Shown: positions 1 to 8,660 of the stretch, piece after piece
How positions within the stretch are numbered: the first letter of the stretch is position 1
How the letters are laid out: each line of letters opens with the position of its first letter
Assembly (NCBI GenBank): GCA_002633085.1
Contig: NSIV01000003.1
Span: 62,001-126,000, forward strand
From: Curvibacter sp. PD_MW3
GTDB lineage: Bacteria > Pseudomonadota > Gammaproteobacteria > Burkholderiales > Burkholderiaceae_C
DNA length: 64,000 nt
Direction of reading: 5' to 3'
Position numbers and translations under genes: made by a program
Notes under the pieces: generated by a model
What the model was told of the DNA's origin: nothing
Seen by the model: only the letters and a program-made list of their open reading frames with translations
The model's database searches: none

Positions 1-157
1 GACCCCAGTGGCGCGTGTCGTCGCCGGCGCCGGGGCGCTCGACCTTGACCACATCGGCCCCGAGGTCAGCCAGGATCTGGGTGCACCAGGGACCCGCCAG
101 CACGCGGGAGAGGTCGAGCACCTTGATGTGCGGAAGGGCAGAGGGTTTGTCGGTCAT
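1..157 (-). CDS. CoA-transferase family III (CaiB/BaiF), N-terminal part only
   Basis: Only the first 52 codons are in the window; the gene runs off the left edge. The start (ATG at 157) gives [18 protein letters not shown] followed by [22 protein letters not shown], the usual opening of class III CoA-transferases, whose N-terminus binds CoA. It lies downstream of and on the same strand as glutaryl-CoA dehydrogenase, so by context it is likely the succinyl-CoA:glutarate CoA-transferase that activates glutarate. The family call is from sequence; the substrate is inference from the neighbour. The catalytic Asp lies outside the window. Confidence 0.85.
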   Translation of the reverse strand, partial: MTDKPSALPHIKVLDLSRVLAGPWCTQILADLGADVVKVERPGAGDDTRHWG

Positions 158-194
158 GGTGTTTCTCTCTTTGCTTTGCGCCAGCGTAGCACCT

Positions 195-270
195 GCCCCG
201 AGGGGAATGGCCGGGGGCCTCATAGGCGCTGCGCTTTGCCAAATCGGCCCCCAGCCATTCCCCTCGGGGC
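195..270. repeat. Long hairpin with 26-nt conserved loop, copy 1
   Basis: Arms at 195-211 and 254-270 are exact inverted repeats (17 bp). After one mismatch (212/253) they continue as 213-219 and 246-252, giving about 25 bp of stem. The loop at 220-245 (TCATAGGCGCTGCGCTTTGC plus CAAATC) is the exact reverse complement of the loop of the next hairpin. It sits between gcdH and the CoA-transferase gene and could act as a terminator or mRNA-processing element, but there is no U-run. Confidence 0.8.
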
Positions 271-313
271 AAAAAGGGGGTTAACGGTCAGCGACGCAAC
301 GCATACCTTCGCT

Positions 314-391
314 GCTGCATGGGGTTGGAGGTGGTGGCCGATTTGGCAAAGCGCAGCGCCTATGAGGCCGCCGCCCCCAACCCCATGCAGC
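314..391. repeat. Long hairpin with 26-nt conserved loop, copy 2 (inverted)
   Basis: Arms 314-328 (GCTGCATGGGGTTGG) and 377-391 are exact inverted repeats, with an inner GGCC/GGCC pair at 336-339 and 366-369. The 26-nt loop at 340-365 equals the loop of the 195-270 hairpin in the opposite orientation, while the stem sequences are unrelated. The two elements together fill the 261-bp gap between the CoA-transferase start and the gcdH stop; I see no gene in this gap. Confidence 0.8.
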
Positions 392-418
392 CACCAGGAA
401 ACTCAAAGCCCCAAAGAA

Positions 419-1615
419 TCAGTTGGCGAACGCAGCAATACCGGTCTGTGCACGGCCCAGAATCAGGGCATGGATGTCGTGCGTGCCTTCGTAGGTATTC
501 ACCACCTCCAGGTTCACCAGGTGGCGCGCCACGCCGAACTCGTCGGAAATGCCGTTGCCGCCCATCATGTCGCGCGCCAGACGGGCCACATCCAGTGCCT
601 TGCCGCAGGAATTGCGCTTGAGGATGGAGGTGATCTCCACCGCGGCGGTGCCCTCGTCCTTCATGCGGCCCAGGCGCAGGCAGCCCAGCAGGCCGAGCGA
701 AATTTCGGTCTGCATGTCGGCCAGCTTCTTCTGGATCAGCTGGTTGGCCGCCAAGGGGCGACCGAACTGCTTGCGGTCCAGCACGTACTGGCGCGAACGG
801 AACCAGCAGTCCTCGGCCGCACCCAGGGCGCCCCAGGCGATGCCGTAACGCGCCGAGTTCAGGCAGGTGAACGGGCCCTTCAGGCCTTGCACTTCGGGGA
901 AGGCGTTTTCTTCCGGGCAGAACACGTCGTCCATCACGATCTCACCGGTGATGGATGCCTTCAGGCCAACCTTGCCATGCACGGCCGGTGCGGAGAGGCC
1001 TTTCATGCCCTTTTCCAGCACGAAGCCGCGGATCGGGCCGACGGCGCCGCCTTCGCTCACTTCGCGCGCCCAGACCACGAACACATCGGCGATCGGGCTG
1101 TTGGAGATCCACATCTTGTTGCCCTTGAGGCGATAGCCGCCGGCCGTCTTGTAGGCTCGGGTGGCCATGGAGTTGGGGTCGGAGCCATGGTCGGGCTCGG
1201 TCAGGCCGAAGCAGCCGATCCACTCACCGGTCGCCAGCTTGGGCAGGTACTTCTGCTTCTGCGCTTCCGAACCGAATTCGAAAATCGGCACCATCACCAG
1301 CGAAGACTGCACGCTCATCATCGAACGGTAGCCGGAATCGACACGCTCCACTTCGCGGGCGATCAGGCCGTAGGCGACGTAGTTCAGCCCCGGGCCGCCG
1401 TACTGCTCGGGAATGGTCGGGCCCAGCAGGCCCAGTTCGCCCATCTCGCGGAAGATGGCCGGGTCGGTCTTTTCCTGGCGGAAGGCTTCGGGCATGCGCG
1501 TGGCCAGCTTGTCCTGGCAGTAGGCGGCAGCGGCATCGCGCACCATGCGCTCGTCATCGCTGAGCTGCTGGTCGAGCAAAAAGGGATCGTTCCATTGAAA
1601 AGCGGCGTTGGCCAT
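419..1615 (-). CDS. gcdH: Glutaryl-CoA dehydrogenase
   Basis: A 398-aa flavoprotein of the acyl-CoA dehydrogenase family that oxidises and decarboxylates glutaryl-CoA to crotonyl-CoA in lysine, tryptophan and glutarate catabolism. [11 protein letters not shown] (about 136-146) is the FAD/substrate signature. [15 protein letters not shown] near residue 374 carries the catalytic Glu (about 376) in the context typical of glutaryl-CoA rather than short-chain acyl-CoA dehydrogenases, and [15 protein letters not shown] (91-105) is also family-typical. The start at 1615 is chosen because GGAG lies just upstream; a longer in-frame start at 1654 lacks this. A divergent LysR regulator and a downstream CoA-transferase complete a glutarate module. 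Confidence 0.95.
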   Translation of the reverse strand: MANAAFQWNDPFLLDQQLSDDERMVRDAAAAYCQDKLATRMPEAFRQEKTDPAIFREMGELGLLGPTIPEQYGGPGLNYVAYGLIAREVERVDSGYRSMMSVQSSLVMVPIFEFGSEAQKQKYLPKLATGEWIGCFGLTEPDHGSDPNSMATRAYKTAGGYRLKGNKMWISNSPIADVFVVWAREVSEGGAVGPIRGFVLEKGMKGLSAPAVHGKVGLKASITGEIVMDDVFCPEENAFPEVQGLKGPFTCLNSARYGIAWGALGAAEDCWFRSRQYVLDRKQFGRPLAANQLIQKKLADMQTEISLGLLGCLRLGRMKDEGTAAVEITSILKRNSCGKALDVARLARDMMGGNGISDEFGVARHLVNLEVVNTYEGTHDIHALILGRAQTGIAAFAN

Positions 1616-1795
1616 GCGGGTTCTCCAAAAAGTTGACGCCATGGTACGGGCCATTCACGCCCAGGGCAAACGACAAATTGGCACCCAGATATGAAATTTT
1701 GGCATGTATTAATTGCGCTTGGCCAGCCAATCTCCTTCATACCCCCTCTGAAAACAACCGTCTTTCACGTGTGAGTTGTGTATATTCAGCACACC

Positions 1796-2695
1796 ATGCG
1801 CCGCAAAATCCCCTCACTGCAAGCCCTGGCCTGTTTTGATGCCGCTGCCCGTCATGAAAGCTACACACGCGCGGCGCAGGAACTGGCGCTGACGCAAAGC
1901 GCGGTGTCGCGCCAGATCGGCGCGCTGGAGGAATTCCTCGGCATTGCGCTGTTCCGGCGCACCCGCCATGGCGTGGCGCTCACACCGAGTGGCGCCGACT
2001 ATGCACGCCAGATCGCCCCGCGCCTGCAGGCCCTAGAGCGCGACACGCTGGAAGCCATGTCGCGCCAGGGCACGACCGGCGCGATTGCGCTGGCGGCGGT
2101 GCCGACCTTCGCCACGCGCTGGCTGTTACCGCGCCTGCCGGACCTGGCCACACAGCACCCGGAACTGGTGGTGCACATCGAAACCCGCACCCGCCCCTTC
2201 CTGTTTGCCGACACCGGCTTCGACGCCGCGCTCTATTCCGGCACGCCGGAGCAGGTGGCCAACTGGGCCGGTACGCGCGCCATGCCCTTGATCGAGGAAG
2301 AGGTGGTGCCGGTCTGCGCGCCCGCCTTGCTGGGAGGGCGCAAACGGCTCCAGCCTGCCGACCTGGCACACCTGCCGCTGCTGCAGCAAAGCACACGACC
2401 CGAAGCCTGGCGCCAATGGTTCGAGGCCATGGCCGTGAACGCGCCGTTTGCCCTGTCCGGGCCGCGCTACGAGCTTTATTCCATGACGGCCGCCGCCGCG
2501 GCCCACGGCCTGGGGCTGGCGCTGGTGCCGCGGCTGTTGATCGAGCCCGAGCTGGCCAGCGGCGAACTGGTGGTGGCATGCCCGAAGCCGCTGAAGAGCG
2601 GCCGCGCTTATTACCTCGTCACGCCCGAGCGTGGCGAGCCCCGCCCCGCGCTGGCGGCGTTTTCAGCCTGGTTGCAGCGCATCGCAGCCGCCTAG
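1796..2695 (+). CDS. LysR-family transcriptional regulator, probably of gcdH
   Basis: A 299-aa protein with an N-terminal winged HTH (about residues 6-65, containing SYTRAAQELALTQSAVSRQI) and a periplasmic-binding-protein-like effector domain of the GcvA type. It is transcribed divergently from gcdH across a 180-bp gap, the arrangement in which LysR proteins usually control the neighbour and themselves. The start MRRKIPSLQAL at 1796 is used because GcvA-like proteins begin this way; an upstream in-frame start at 1778 would add six residues. The effector is likely glutarate or glutaryl-CoA, by context only. Confidence 0.88.
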   Translation: MRRKIPSLQALACFDAAARHESYTRAAQELALTQSAVSRQIGALEEFLGIALFRRTRHGVALTPSGADYARQIAPRLQALERDTLEAMSRQGTTGAIALAAVPTFATRWLLPRLPDLATQHPELVVHIETRTRPFLFADTGFDAALYSGTPEQVANWAGTRAMPLIEEEVVPVCAPALLGGRKRLQPADLAHLPLLQQSTRPEAWRQWFEAMAVNAPFALSGPRYELYSMTAAAAAHGLGLALVPRLLIEPELASGELVVACPKPLKSGRAYYLVTPERGEPRPALAAFSAWLQRIAAA

Positions 2696-2698
2696 AAC

Positions 2699-3847
2699 TC
2701 AGAGCGACTCGACGCGGTTGCGGCCATTCTGCTTGGCCTGATACATCGCCTTGTCGGCAGCGGCGACCATGTCGTCGATCGATTCGGCAGCCATGGCCTG
2801 CAACGCATGCAAGCCGATGCTGATGGTGAACTGCATGGTTCTTCCATCGGTCGCTTCAAAACGGGCCTGCTCCACGGTACGACGCAACTGCTCCGCCAGC
2901 GTGCCAGCCCCCTGGGCGTCGGTGTCCGGCAAGACAACGAGGAACTCCTCGCCGCCCCAGCGGCCGGCCATGTCCTGGGCTCGCAGCCGGCCACGGATGC
3001 AGTCGGCCAGTCCGCGCAAGGCCAGGTCGCCAGACTGATGACCAAAGGTGTCGTTGACGCGCTTGAAGAAATCGATGTCGATCATCAAGAGGGTCAGTGC
3101 ACGGCCGCTGCGCTGGGCCTGCGCCAGGTTCTGCGTCAGCGTCTCCACGATCAGACGACGGTTGCTCAAACCGGTCAGGGCATCGTGCAGGGCCATGTTG
3201 AGGTTTTGCGCATCGGCGCGCTCTTTCGTCATGATCACCAGCCCGATGCCGACCAGGACAAGGGCGACGGTGGCCAACAGAAATGTGACCGTTTGAATCT
3301 GGTTCGACGCCGTGATGGAAGACAGGTCTGTCGTGGTCGCGAGCGCACCGACCATGCGAAGCACAAAAACCAGGGCCAGAATCGCAAACCCCGCCATCTC
3401 GAAGTACTGCCCCCGACCAATGGTGTCGTGACGCTTCTGGATCAGGAGCACCAGGGCTGCAAGGCCTTGCAGCAAAAGGATCAGGTTGCTCAGCGCGACA
3501 CGCGCTTGCGGGGCCGGCATCAGGGCACTGATGCCCACCATCAGCAACACGACCGGAAACCAGCTCAGCCCGTACGCGGGGCGACGCTGCTGGAACTCGC
3601 GCAAACCTTCGGTGAACAAGGCAATCGTCGCCGACAGCAGGCCCGTTGCCGCCACCACGAAAACCACGTCGCTGATCTGCCCCCGCAGACTGAAGAGGAT
3701 GTACGCCAGGGTATGCGTCCCCATCGCCCAGGCCCACAACGCCAAGCCGTCACGCCGCGCCCGGCTGGCCACCACACCCAGGCTGAGGCCGAGCGTTGCC
3801 GTGACGGCAATATTGACCAGCATCAGGGACGGCGTATGCACAATCAT
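2699..3847 (-). CDS. Membrane-bound diguanylate cyclase (GGDEF)
   Basis: A 382-aa protein with about six hydrophobic segments in its first 200 residues and a C-terminal GGDEF domain. The active-site motif is GGEEF, preceded by RAQD five residues upstream, which is the inhibitory I-site position, so product inhibition by c-di-GMP is expected. LMIDIDFFKRVNDTFGHQ is the metal and substrate-binding stretch. The N-terminal domain matches no sensor I can name. The gene converges with the LysR gene (3-bp gap). No clear ribosome-binding site precedes the ATG at 3847; an internal ATG at 3823 is an alternative. Confidence 0.9.
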   Translation of the reverse strand: MIVHTPSLMLVNIAVTATLGLSLGVVASRARRDGLALWAWAMGTHTLAYILFSLRGQISDVVFVVAATGLLSATIALFTEGLREFQQRRPAYGLSWFPVVLLMVGISALMPAPQARVALSNLILLLQGLAALVLLIQKRHDTIGRGQYFEMAGFAILALVFVLRMVGALATTTDLSSITASNQIQTVTFLLATVALVLVGIGLVIMTKERADAQNLNMALHDALTGLSNRRLIVETLTQNLAQAQRSGRALTLLMIDIDFFKRVNDTFGHQSGDLALRGLADCIRGRLRAQDMAGRWGGEEFLVVLPDTDAQGAGTLAEQLRRTVEQARFEATDGRTMQFTISIGLHALQAMAAESIDDMVAAADKAMYQAKQNGRNRVESL

Positions 3848-3913
3848 GTGCGCATTATTCAGCTTTGCTCGCCTTTGCGTTTGCCGCTGGTCAGGTTTGC
3901 CAGGTCCGCCTTG

Positions 3914-6022
3914 TTATGTCAGCCGCCGCTGGGCAAAAGCCACGTACCAGTCCAGGCACGCAGCATTGGCCATGGCGTCCTTGTTCACCACTTTCTCGAT
4001 CGGCTGACCCAGCAGCAACTTCTTGATTGGCAGTTCCTGCTTCTTGCCGGTGAGGGTGCGCGGAATCTCGGCCACCTGGAAAATCTCGTTGGGCACGAAG
4101 CGCGGTGACAGCGCGGTCTTGATGGCGTCGTTGATGCGCGCTTTCATCGCCGCATCGAGCGTGTGGCCCTCGCGCAGCACCACGAACAGCGGCATGTAGC
4201 TCTCGCGCCCCAGATATTCCAGATCCACCACCATCGAGTCCAGCACCTCGGGCAGGCCTTCGACTGCGCTGTAAAGCTCGCTGGTGCCCATGCGCAGGCC
4301 GTGGCGGTTGATGGTGGCATCGCTGCGGCCGTAGATGATGCAGCCGCCTTGCGGCGTGATCTTGAGCCAGTCGCCATGGCGCCAGACCGGCCCCATCTCG
4401 GCCGGGCCATCGCCACCACCGGGCCGGCGGCCGTGACCGGCCGGGTACATGTCGAAATAACTGCCCAAATAACGCACGTTGTTCTGATCGTTCCAGAAAT
4501 ACAGCGGCATGCTGGGAATCGGCTGCGAGCAGACCAATTCACCCACCGCATCCACCACCGGCTCGCCCTGCTCGTTCCAGGCCTCGACCGCGCAGCCGAG
4601 CAGGCGGCACTGCATCTGGCCTGGCACCTGTGGCAGCTCGCGGTTGCCGCCGATGAAGGCCCCAGCAAAGTCGGTGCCGCCGGAAATATTGCACCACCAG
4701 ATGTCGGGCGTGCCCATCTTGGCAAACTGCTCCGTGCCCCACGCCTGCGCCTCCTCGCTCAGCGGCGAGCCGGTGGTGCCCAGGGCCCGCACCTGGCGCA
4801 AGCCCTCGATCTGCGACAGGTCAATGCCAGCCTTCAGGCAGTTGGCAAAAAAGGCCGCACCCGCGCCAAAAAAGGTCACCCCCACCGCCGCGGCAAAACG
4901 CCACAAGGTGGTCCAGTCGGGTGCGATCTTGTTGCCGGCCTCATCCACCGTGCTGCCGCCCGGGCTGCCGTCGAACAGGCAGCTGGTGGTGCCGTTGAGC
5001 AGCCCGCTCATCTGCGCGTTCCACATCACCCAGCCGGTGGAGCTGTACCAGTGAAAGCGCTCGCCCAAGCTGTTGGGCGCGTAGCTGCAGCCCACATCGT
5101 TGTGCAGCCCCTTGAGCGCCAGCGCCACCAGCAGGGTGCCACCATGGCCGTGCACGATGGGTTTGGGCAGGCCAGTGGTGCCGCTGGAATAGACGATCCA
5201 CAGCGGATGGTCGAACGGCAACCAGAGCGGCTGGAATGCGACCACCTCAGCATCATTTCGGGCCGTGGCCGCCATGAATACGGCGGGAGACGCTATGGAT
5301 TCAGGAGCGAGCGGCACCAGCCCCAGGTTGTCGTGCACGATCACGTGTTGCACACTGGGCAGCGCGGCGCACAACTCGGCCACCACGTCGCGGCGGTCGA
5401 AGTCGCGTCCGCCATAGGTCACGCCGTCGCAGGCGATCAGCACCTTGGGTTCGATCTGCTTGAAGCGGTCCAGCACCGCCGCGGTGCCCATGTCGGGCGC
5501 GCAGATGCTCCACACCCCGCCCAGGCTCACCACCGCCAGAAAGGCGACCATGGCCTCGGGAATGTTGGGCAGGTAGGCGGCAACGCGGTCGCCCGGTTGC
5601 AGGCCCTGGGCCTTCAGATGCAGCGCCAGCGAGGCCACCTGGCGGCGCAGCTCGGGCCAGCTCAGCTCACGTGCCGGTACGCCACGGGCCAGGCTTTTCT
5701 CGTTGTGGCTGACCAGCGCCGGGAAGCCGGCGGCATGCGCTGCCTCGACATGGCGGAACACCTGCTGCACGTAGTTGACTTGCGCGCCCGGAAACCAGCG
5801 CGCGCCCGGCATCCGGTTCTCGGCCAGCGCGGCCGTGTGCGGGGTGGGCGACTGCAGTTCGTAGTAGTCCCAGATGCTCTGCCAGAAGGCGTCCAGGTCC
5901 GTGGTCGACCAGCGCCACAAGGCGTCGTAATCGTCAAAGGACAAGCCGCGCTGCTCGCGCAACCAGTTCTGGTACAGGCGGATCTGGGGAAGGTAGGAAG
6001 CGGTCGTCATGCGGGGCATCAT
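3914..6022 (-). CDS. Acetoacetyl-CoA synthetase (acetoacetate-CoA ligase)
   Basis: A 702-aa ANL-superfamily adenylate-forming enzyme that activates acetoacetate with ATP and CoA, linking ketone-body or polyhydroxybutyrate breakdown to acetyl-CoA. The P-loop-like motif YSSGTTGLPKP lies near residue 277. An N-terminal ACAS-like extension, ISGGTDFAGAF, and the C-terminal lysine region LTGKKQELPIKKLL are typical of this family and distinguish it from acetyl-CoA synthetase. The start at 6022 has GGAGG ten bases upstream; ATGs at 6019 and 6010 are alternatives. It runs toward the diguanylate cyclase gene with a 66-bp gap. Confidence 0.92.
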   Translation of the reverse strand: MMPRMTTASYLPQIRLYQNWLREQRGLSFDDYDALWRWSTTDLDAFWQSIWDYYELQSPTPHTAALAENRMPGARWFPGAQVNYVQQVFRHVEAAHAAGFPALVSHNEKSLARGVPARELSWPELRRQVASLALHLKAQGLQPGDRVAAYLPNIPEAMVAFLAVVSLGGVWSICAPDMGTAAVLDRFKQIEPKVLIACDGVTYGGRDFDRRDVVAELCAALPSVQHVIVHDNLGLVPLAPESIASPAVFMAATARNDAEVVAFQPLWLPFDHPLWIVYSSGTTGLPKPIVHGHGGTLLVALALKGLHNDVGCSYAPNSLGERFHWYSSTGWVMWNAQMSGLLNGTTSCLFDGSPGGSTVDEAGNKIAPDWTTLWRFAAAVGVTFFGAGAAFFANCLKAGIDLSQIEGLRQVRALGTTGSPLSEEAQAWGTEQFAKMGTPDIWWCNISGGTDFAGAFIGGNRELPQVPGQMQCRLLGCAVEAWNEQGEPVVDAVGELVCSQPIPSMPLYFWNDQNNVRYLGSYFDMYPAGHGRRPGGGDGPAEMGPVWRHGDWLKITPQGGCIIYGRSDATINRHGLRMGTSELYSAVEGLPEVLDSMVVDLEYLGRESYMPLFVVLREGHTLDAAMKARINDAIKTALSPRFVPNEIFQVAEIPRTLTGKKQELPIKKLLLGQPIEKVVNKDAMANAACLDWYVAFAQRRLT

Positions 6023-6132
6023 GGCATGAACGCCTCCCCGCCCGCAGCCGCGTCGGGGACAAACCACCTCCGGATTTACCCCGAGACAGAACGGGGATTT
6101 GCAATTTCGGACACTTGTGCTAAATTTACCTC

Positions 6133-6741
6133 ATGCGCCTCGATGCCAAAACTGCCAAGAGTGAACTGACGCGTGCCGCCATCATCGGCGCCGCGCTCGA
6201 CCTCGCCGCCGCCGAGGGCCTGGAGGCGTTGACGCTGCAAGCCGTGGCCGACCGCATCGGCCTGTCCAAGAGCGGCGTGTTCTCGCGCGTCGGCTCGCGC
6301 GAAGCGTTGCAGAAGGCGGTGATCGAGGAATTCGGCCGGCGTTTTCTGGCTGACGTGTTCGTGCCAGCCATGCAACAGCCCAAAGGGCTGCCGCGGCTGG
6401 ACGCCATCGTGCAGCGCTGGATCGCCCGCATGCGCGACGTCGAGGTGAACAACGGCTGCCTGTACACCGCCGGCGCCTTCGAACTGGACGACCGCGAAGG
6501 CGAACTGCGTGACCTGTTGTTCCAGGAGATTTCGCGCTGGCGGGCCGCGTTGCGTCGCACCGTGCTGCAAGCCATCGAAGCCGGCCACCTGAAACCCGAC
6601 ACCGTGCCGGAGCAACTGGTCGGTGAAATCTACGGCATCGCGATCGGCCTGCTGCACGACGCCCGCTTCCTGCGCGACCCGACCGCCGCCGAGCGTGCCA
6701 CCGCCACCTGGCAGCGTCTGCTGCAGAGCTACCAGGCTTAA
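6133..6741 (+). CDS. TetR-family transcriptional regulator
   Basis: A 202-aa protein with an N-terminal TetR HTH (about residues 10-56, GLEALTLQAVADRIGLSKSG) and an all-helical ligand-binding C-terminal domain. TTGCAA (6099-6104) and TAAATT (6121-6126) with a 16-bp spacer look like a promoter, which would leave only a few bases before the ATG. It is followed by a perfect 18-bp palindrome, a 37-aa membrane peptide and an alpha/beta hydrolase, which it probably represses. It diverges from the acetoacetyl-CoA synthetase gene. Confidence 0.92.
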   Translation: MRLDAKTAKSELTRAAIIGAALDLAAAEGLEALTLQAVADRIGLSKSGVFSRVGSREALQKAVIEEFGRRFLADVFVPAMQQPKGLPRLDAIVQRWIARMRDVEVNNGCLYTAGAFELDDREGELRDLLFQEISRWRAALRRTVLQAIEAGHLKPDTVPEQLVGEIYGIAIGLLHDARFLRDPTAAERATATWQRLLQSYQA

Positions 6742-6797
6742 CTTACCCGCCAACCCGCTCTCCCTGATGTTGATCTTGTCTGCCTGCTCACCCACAT

Positions 6798-6815
6798 TTC
6801 GCACGATCGTGCGAA
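6798..6815. promoter_or_regulatory. 18-bp perfect palindrome, candidate TetR operator
   Basis: TTCGCACGATCGTGCGAA is its own reverse complement across all 18 bases. It lies 14 bp before the start of the 37-aa ORF and 57 bp after the tetR stop. Position, length and symmetry fit a TetR-family dimer operator. No second copy is visible upstream of tetR, so autoregulation is not supported. Confidence 0.6.
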
Positions 6816-6828
6816 GAAAGGAACTGCC

Positions 6829-6942
6829 ATGTGGATCGTCTTTTCCGGCCTCGGCCTTTACCTGCTGGTCCGCGGCGTGATCGCCGCCTTCGCGTCGCTG
6901 CGCAACCTGCCGCGCAACAACAGCGACTGGATCTACTACTGA
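6829..6942 (+). CDS. 37-aa membrane miniprotein
   Basis: The ORF reads MWIVFSGLGLYLLVRGVIAA then FASLRNLPRNNSDWIYY. It begins six bases after AAAGGA, a good ribosome-binding site. One hydrophobic helix covers residues 2-20; the tail is polar and ends in an aromatic WIYY. It lies between a candidate TetR operator and an alpha/beta hydrolase start 22 bp downstream, suggesting one transcript. I do not recognise a family. It may assist membrane association of the hydrolase, but that is a guess. Confidence 0.6.
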   Translation: MWIVFSGLGLYLLVRGVIAAFASLRNLPRNNSDWIYY

Positions 6943-6964
6943 CCCCTCTGTCCAGGAGTTCACC

Positions 6965-7855
6965 ATGACACACCCCGCCCCCCAGGCCGCGCCCATGCCC
7001 TACGGCAACGGCCCCGTCGTCCGCTTGTTCCGCCTGGGCCTGGGCGCCTCACAGCGCCTGTGGCCCGGTTTGGCCGTGCGCGCCGCCCACCGCCTGTTCG
7101 GCACGCCGCTGCCGCCGCGCTGGCTGAGCCGCCGGCAGCCCTGGCAGACGGACTGGCAGATGGCCTCCTGGCCGTTCGAGCGCGCCAGCCTGACGCTCTA
7201 CACACGTGCCACCACCGCCCCTGGCACTGGCCCTGTGGTGCTACTGGTGCACGGCTGGGGCGGCCACGCCGGCCAGATGCTGGCGCTGGCGGAAGCGTTG
7301 ACTGCCCAAGGCCTGCAACCGGTGCTGGTGGAAATGCCGGCGCATGGCCGCAGCGGCGGCGGGGTCAGCAACCTGCCGCAATTCGCGCGTGCCCTGGACT
7401 ACGTGGCCGGCCGCCTGCAGCAGCAGGGCCACACGCTGCAGGCGGTGGTGGCACATTCGCTGGGAGCCAATGCCGCGGCCTATGCCGTCAGCCGTGGGCT
7501 GGAGGTGCAGCGCCTGGTGCTGCTGGCACCGCCCGCCTCGCCGTATGAATACACCCGCCTGTTTGCGCGCATGTTCAGCCTGAGCGAGACCACGCGCGCG
7601 GCCATGCAGCAGCGCATCGAGGCGCGCGAAGGCATCGTGATGCCGCAGTTCGAGCCGGCGGCGGTCGGCCCCCGCATCCAGATCCCCACGCTGGTGGTGC
7701 ACGACCGTGGTGACCGCATCAACCGCTTCGCGGACGGTCTGGCCTATAGCCGGGCGATTGCCGAGGCGCAGCTGATCGCCACCGAAGGCCTGGGCCACGC
7801 CAAGATCTTGAAGGAAGCAAGCGTATTGGCCGAGGTGGCGCGCTTCGTTGCCTGA
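6965..7855 (+). CDS. Alpha/beta hydrolase
   Basis: A 296-aa alpha/beta-hydrolase fold protein. VHGWGG (about 94-99) supplies the oxyanion hole and AHSLGAN the nucleophile-elbow serine. HDRGDR carries a likely acid and GLGHAKIL the catalytic histidine near the C-terminus. The HGWGG form and the amphipathic N-terminus resemble a group of uncharacterised esterase/lipase-like proteins. The ATG at 6965 follows CAGGAG. It is probably co-transcribed with the miniprotein and controlled by the TetR protein. Substrate unknown. Confidence 0.88.
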   Translation: MTHPAPQAAPMPYGNGPVVRLFRLGLGASQRLWPGLAVRAAHRLFGTPLPPRWLSRRQPWQTDWQMASWPFERASLTLYTRATTAPGTGPVVLLVHGWGGHAGQMLALAEALTAQGLQPVLVEMPAHGRSGGGVSNLPQFARALDYVAGRLQQQGHTLQAVVAHSLGANAAAYAVSRGLEVQRLVLLAPPASPYEYTRLFARMFSLSETTRAAMQQRIEAREGIVMPQFEPAAVGPRIQIPTLVVHDRGDRINRFADGLAYSRAIAEAQLIATEGLGHAKILKEASVLAEVARFVA

Positions 7856-7881
7856 GGTCCACGCCAAGCGTGGCCGCGGGC

Positions 7882-8535
7882 TTACTGCGTGCCGAAGATG
7901 CGGTCGCCCGCATCACCCAGGCCGGGCAGGATGTAGCCGTGGTCGTTCAATTCGCGGTCGATGGCGGCGGTGAAGACTGGCACGTCAGGGTGTTCCTTGT
8001 ACAGGGTGTTGATGCCTTCCGGGCAGGTCAGCAGGCACAGGAACTTGATGGACTTCGGCTTGCACTGCTTCAGGCGCGTCACGGCGGCAGCGGCCGAGTT
8101 GCCGGTGGCCAGCATGGGGTCGACCACCACGATGTCGCGCTCCTCCATGTTTTTGGGCATCTTGAAGTAGTACTCCACCGCCTGCAGTGTTTCGGGGTCG
8201 CGGTACAGGCCGACATGGCCGACGCGCGCGCCCGGCACCACCGACAGCACGCCATCCAGAATGCCATTGCCGGCACGCAGGATGCTGGCGAACACCAGCT
8301 TCTTGCCGTCGATCATCTTGCCCGTCATGGTCTCCAGCGGGGTCTCGATCTGCACGTCCTGCAGCGGCATGTCGCGGCAGACCTCGTAGATCATCAGCGC
8401 CGCCAGTTCATTGAGTAGACGGCGAAAGCTGCTGGTGCTGGCTTCCTTCTTGCGCATCAGGGTCAGCTTGTGCTGCACCAGCGGGTGGTCGATGAGGTGG
8501 ACATTGGCGCGCGCGGCGGGGTCGATCTGGATCAT
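7882..8535 (-). CDS. upp: Uracil phosphoribosyltransferase
   Basis: A 217-aa enzyme converting uracil and PRPP to UMP in pyrimidine salvage. It shows the family N-terminus [17 protein letters not shown], the PRPP-binding loop [13 protein letters not shown] and the uracil-binding C-terminal segment [17 protein letters not shown]. The start [15 protein letters not shown] at 8535 is preferred to a longer frame opening at 8631 because Upp proteins start here. It is divergent from a uracil permease gene over 125 bp, and the pair makes a complete uracil uptake and salvage module. Confidence 0.96.
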   Translation of the reverse strand: MIQIDPAARANVHLIDHPLVQHKLTLMRKKEASTSSFRRLLNELAALMIYEVCRDMPLQDVQIETPLETMTGKMIDGKKLVFASILRAGNGILDGVLSVVPGARVGHVGLYRDPETLQAVEYYFKMPKNMEERDIVVVDPMLATGNSAAAAVTRLKQCKPKSIKFLCLLTCPEGINTLYKEHPDVPVFTAAIDRELNDHGYILPGLGDAGDRIFGTQ

Positions 8536-8660
8536 GACGCTTACTTTCGCTTCAAATGATACGGATATGGATTGCGCCGTATTTTCTCCCGGGTCTGCCC
8601 CCTGTGTCTGGCACGGCAAATGCATTAGCATCGCCGCACCTCACAACCCGGAGAAAAACA

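Noticed and set aside
1616..1795. LysR T-N11-A boxes between gcdH and the regulator gene
   Set aside because: No single convincing T-N11-A dyad stood out by eye; several weak matches occur by chance.
2807..4108. A long antisense frame (433 codons) opposite the GGDEF gene
   Set aside because: High GC content opens non-coding frames. It lacks family motifs, and the opposite strand carries a clear GGDEF domain. The same applies to the long antisense frames at 4163-6169 and 39687-41486.
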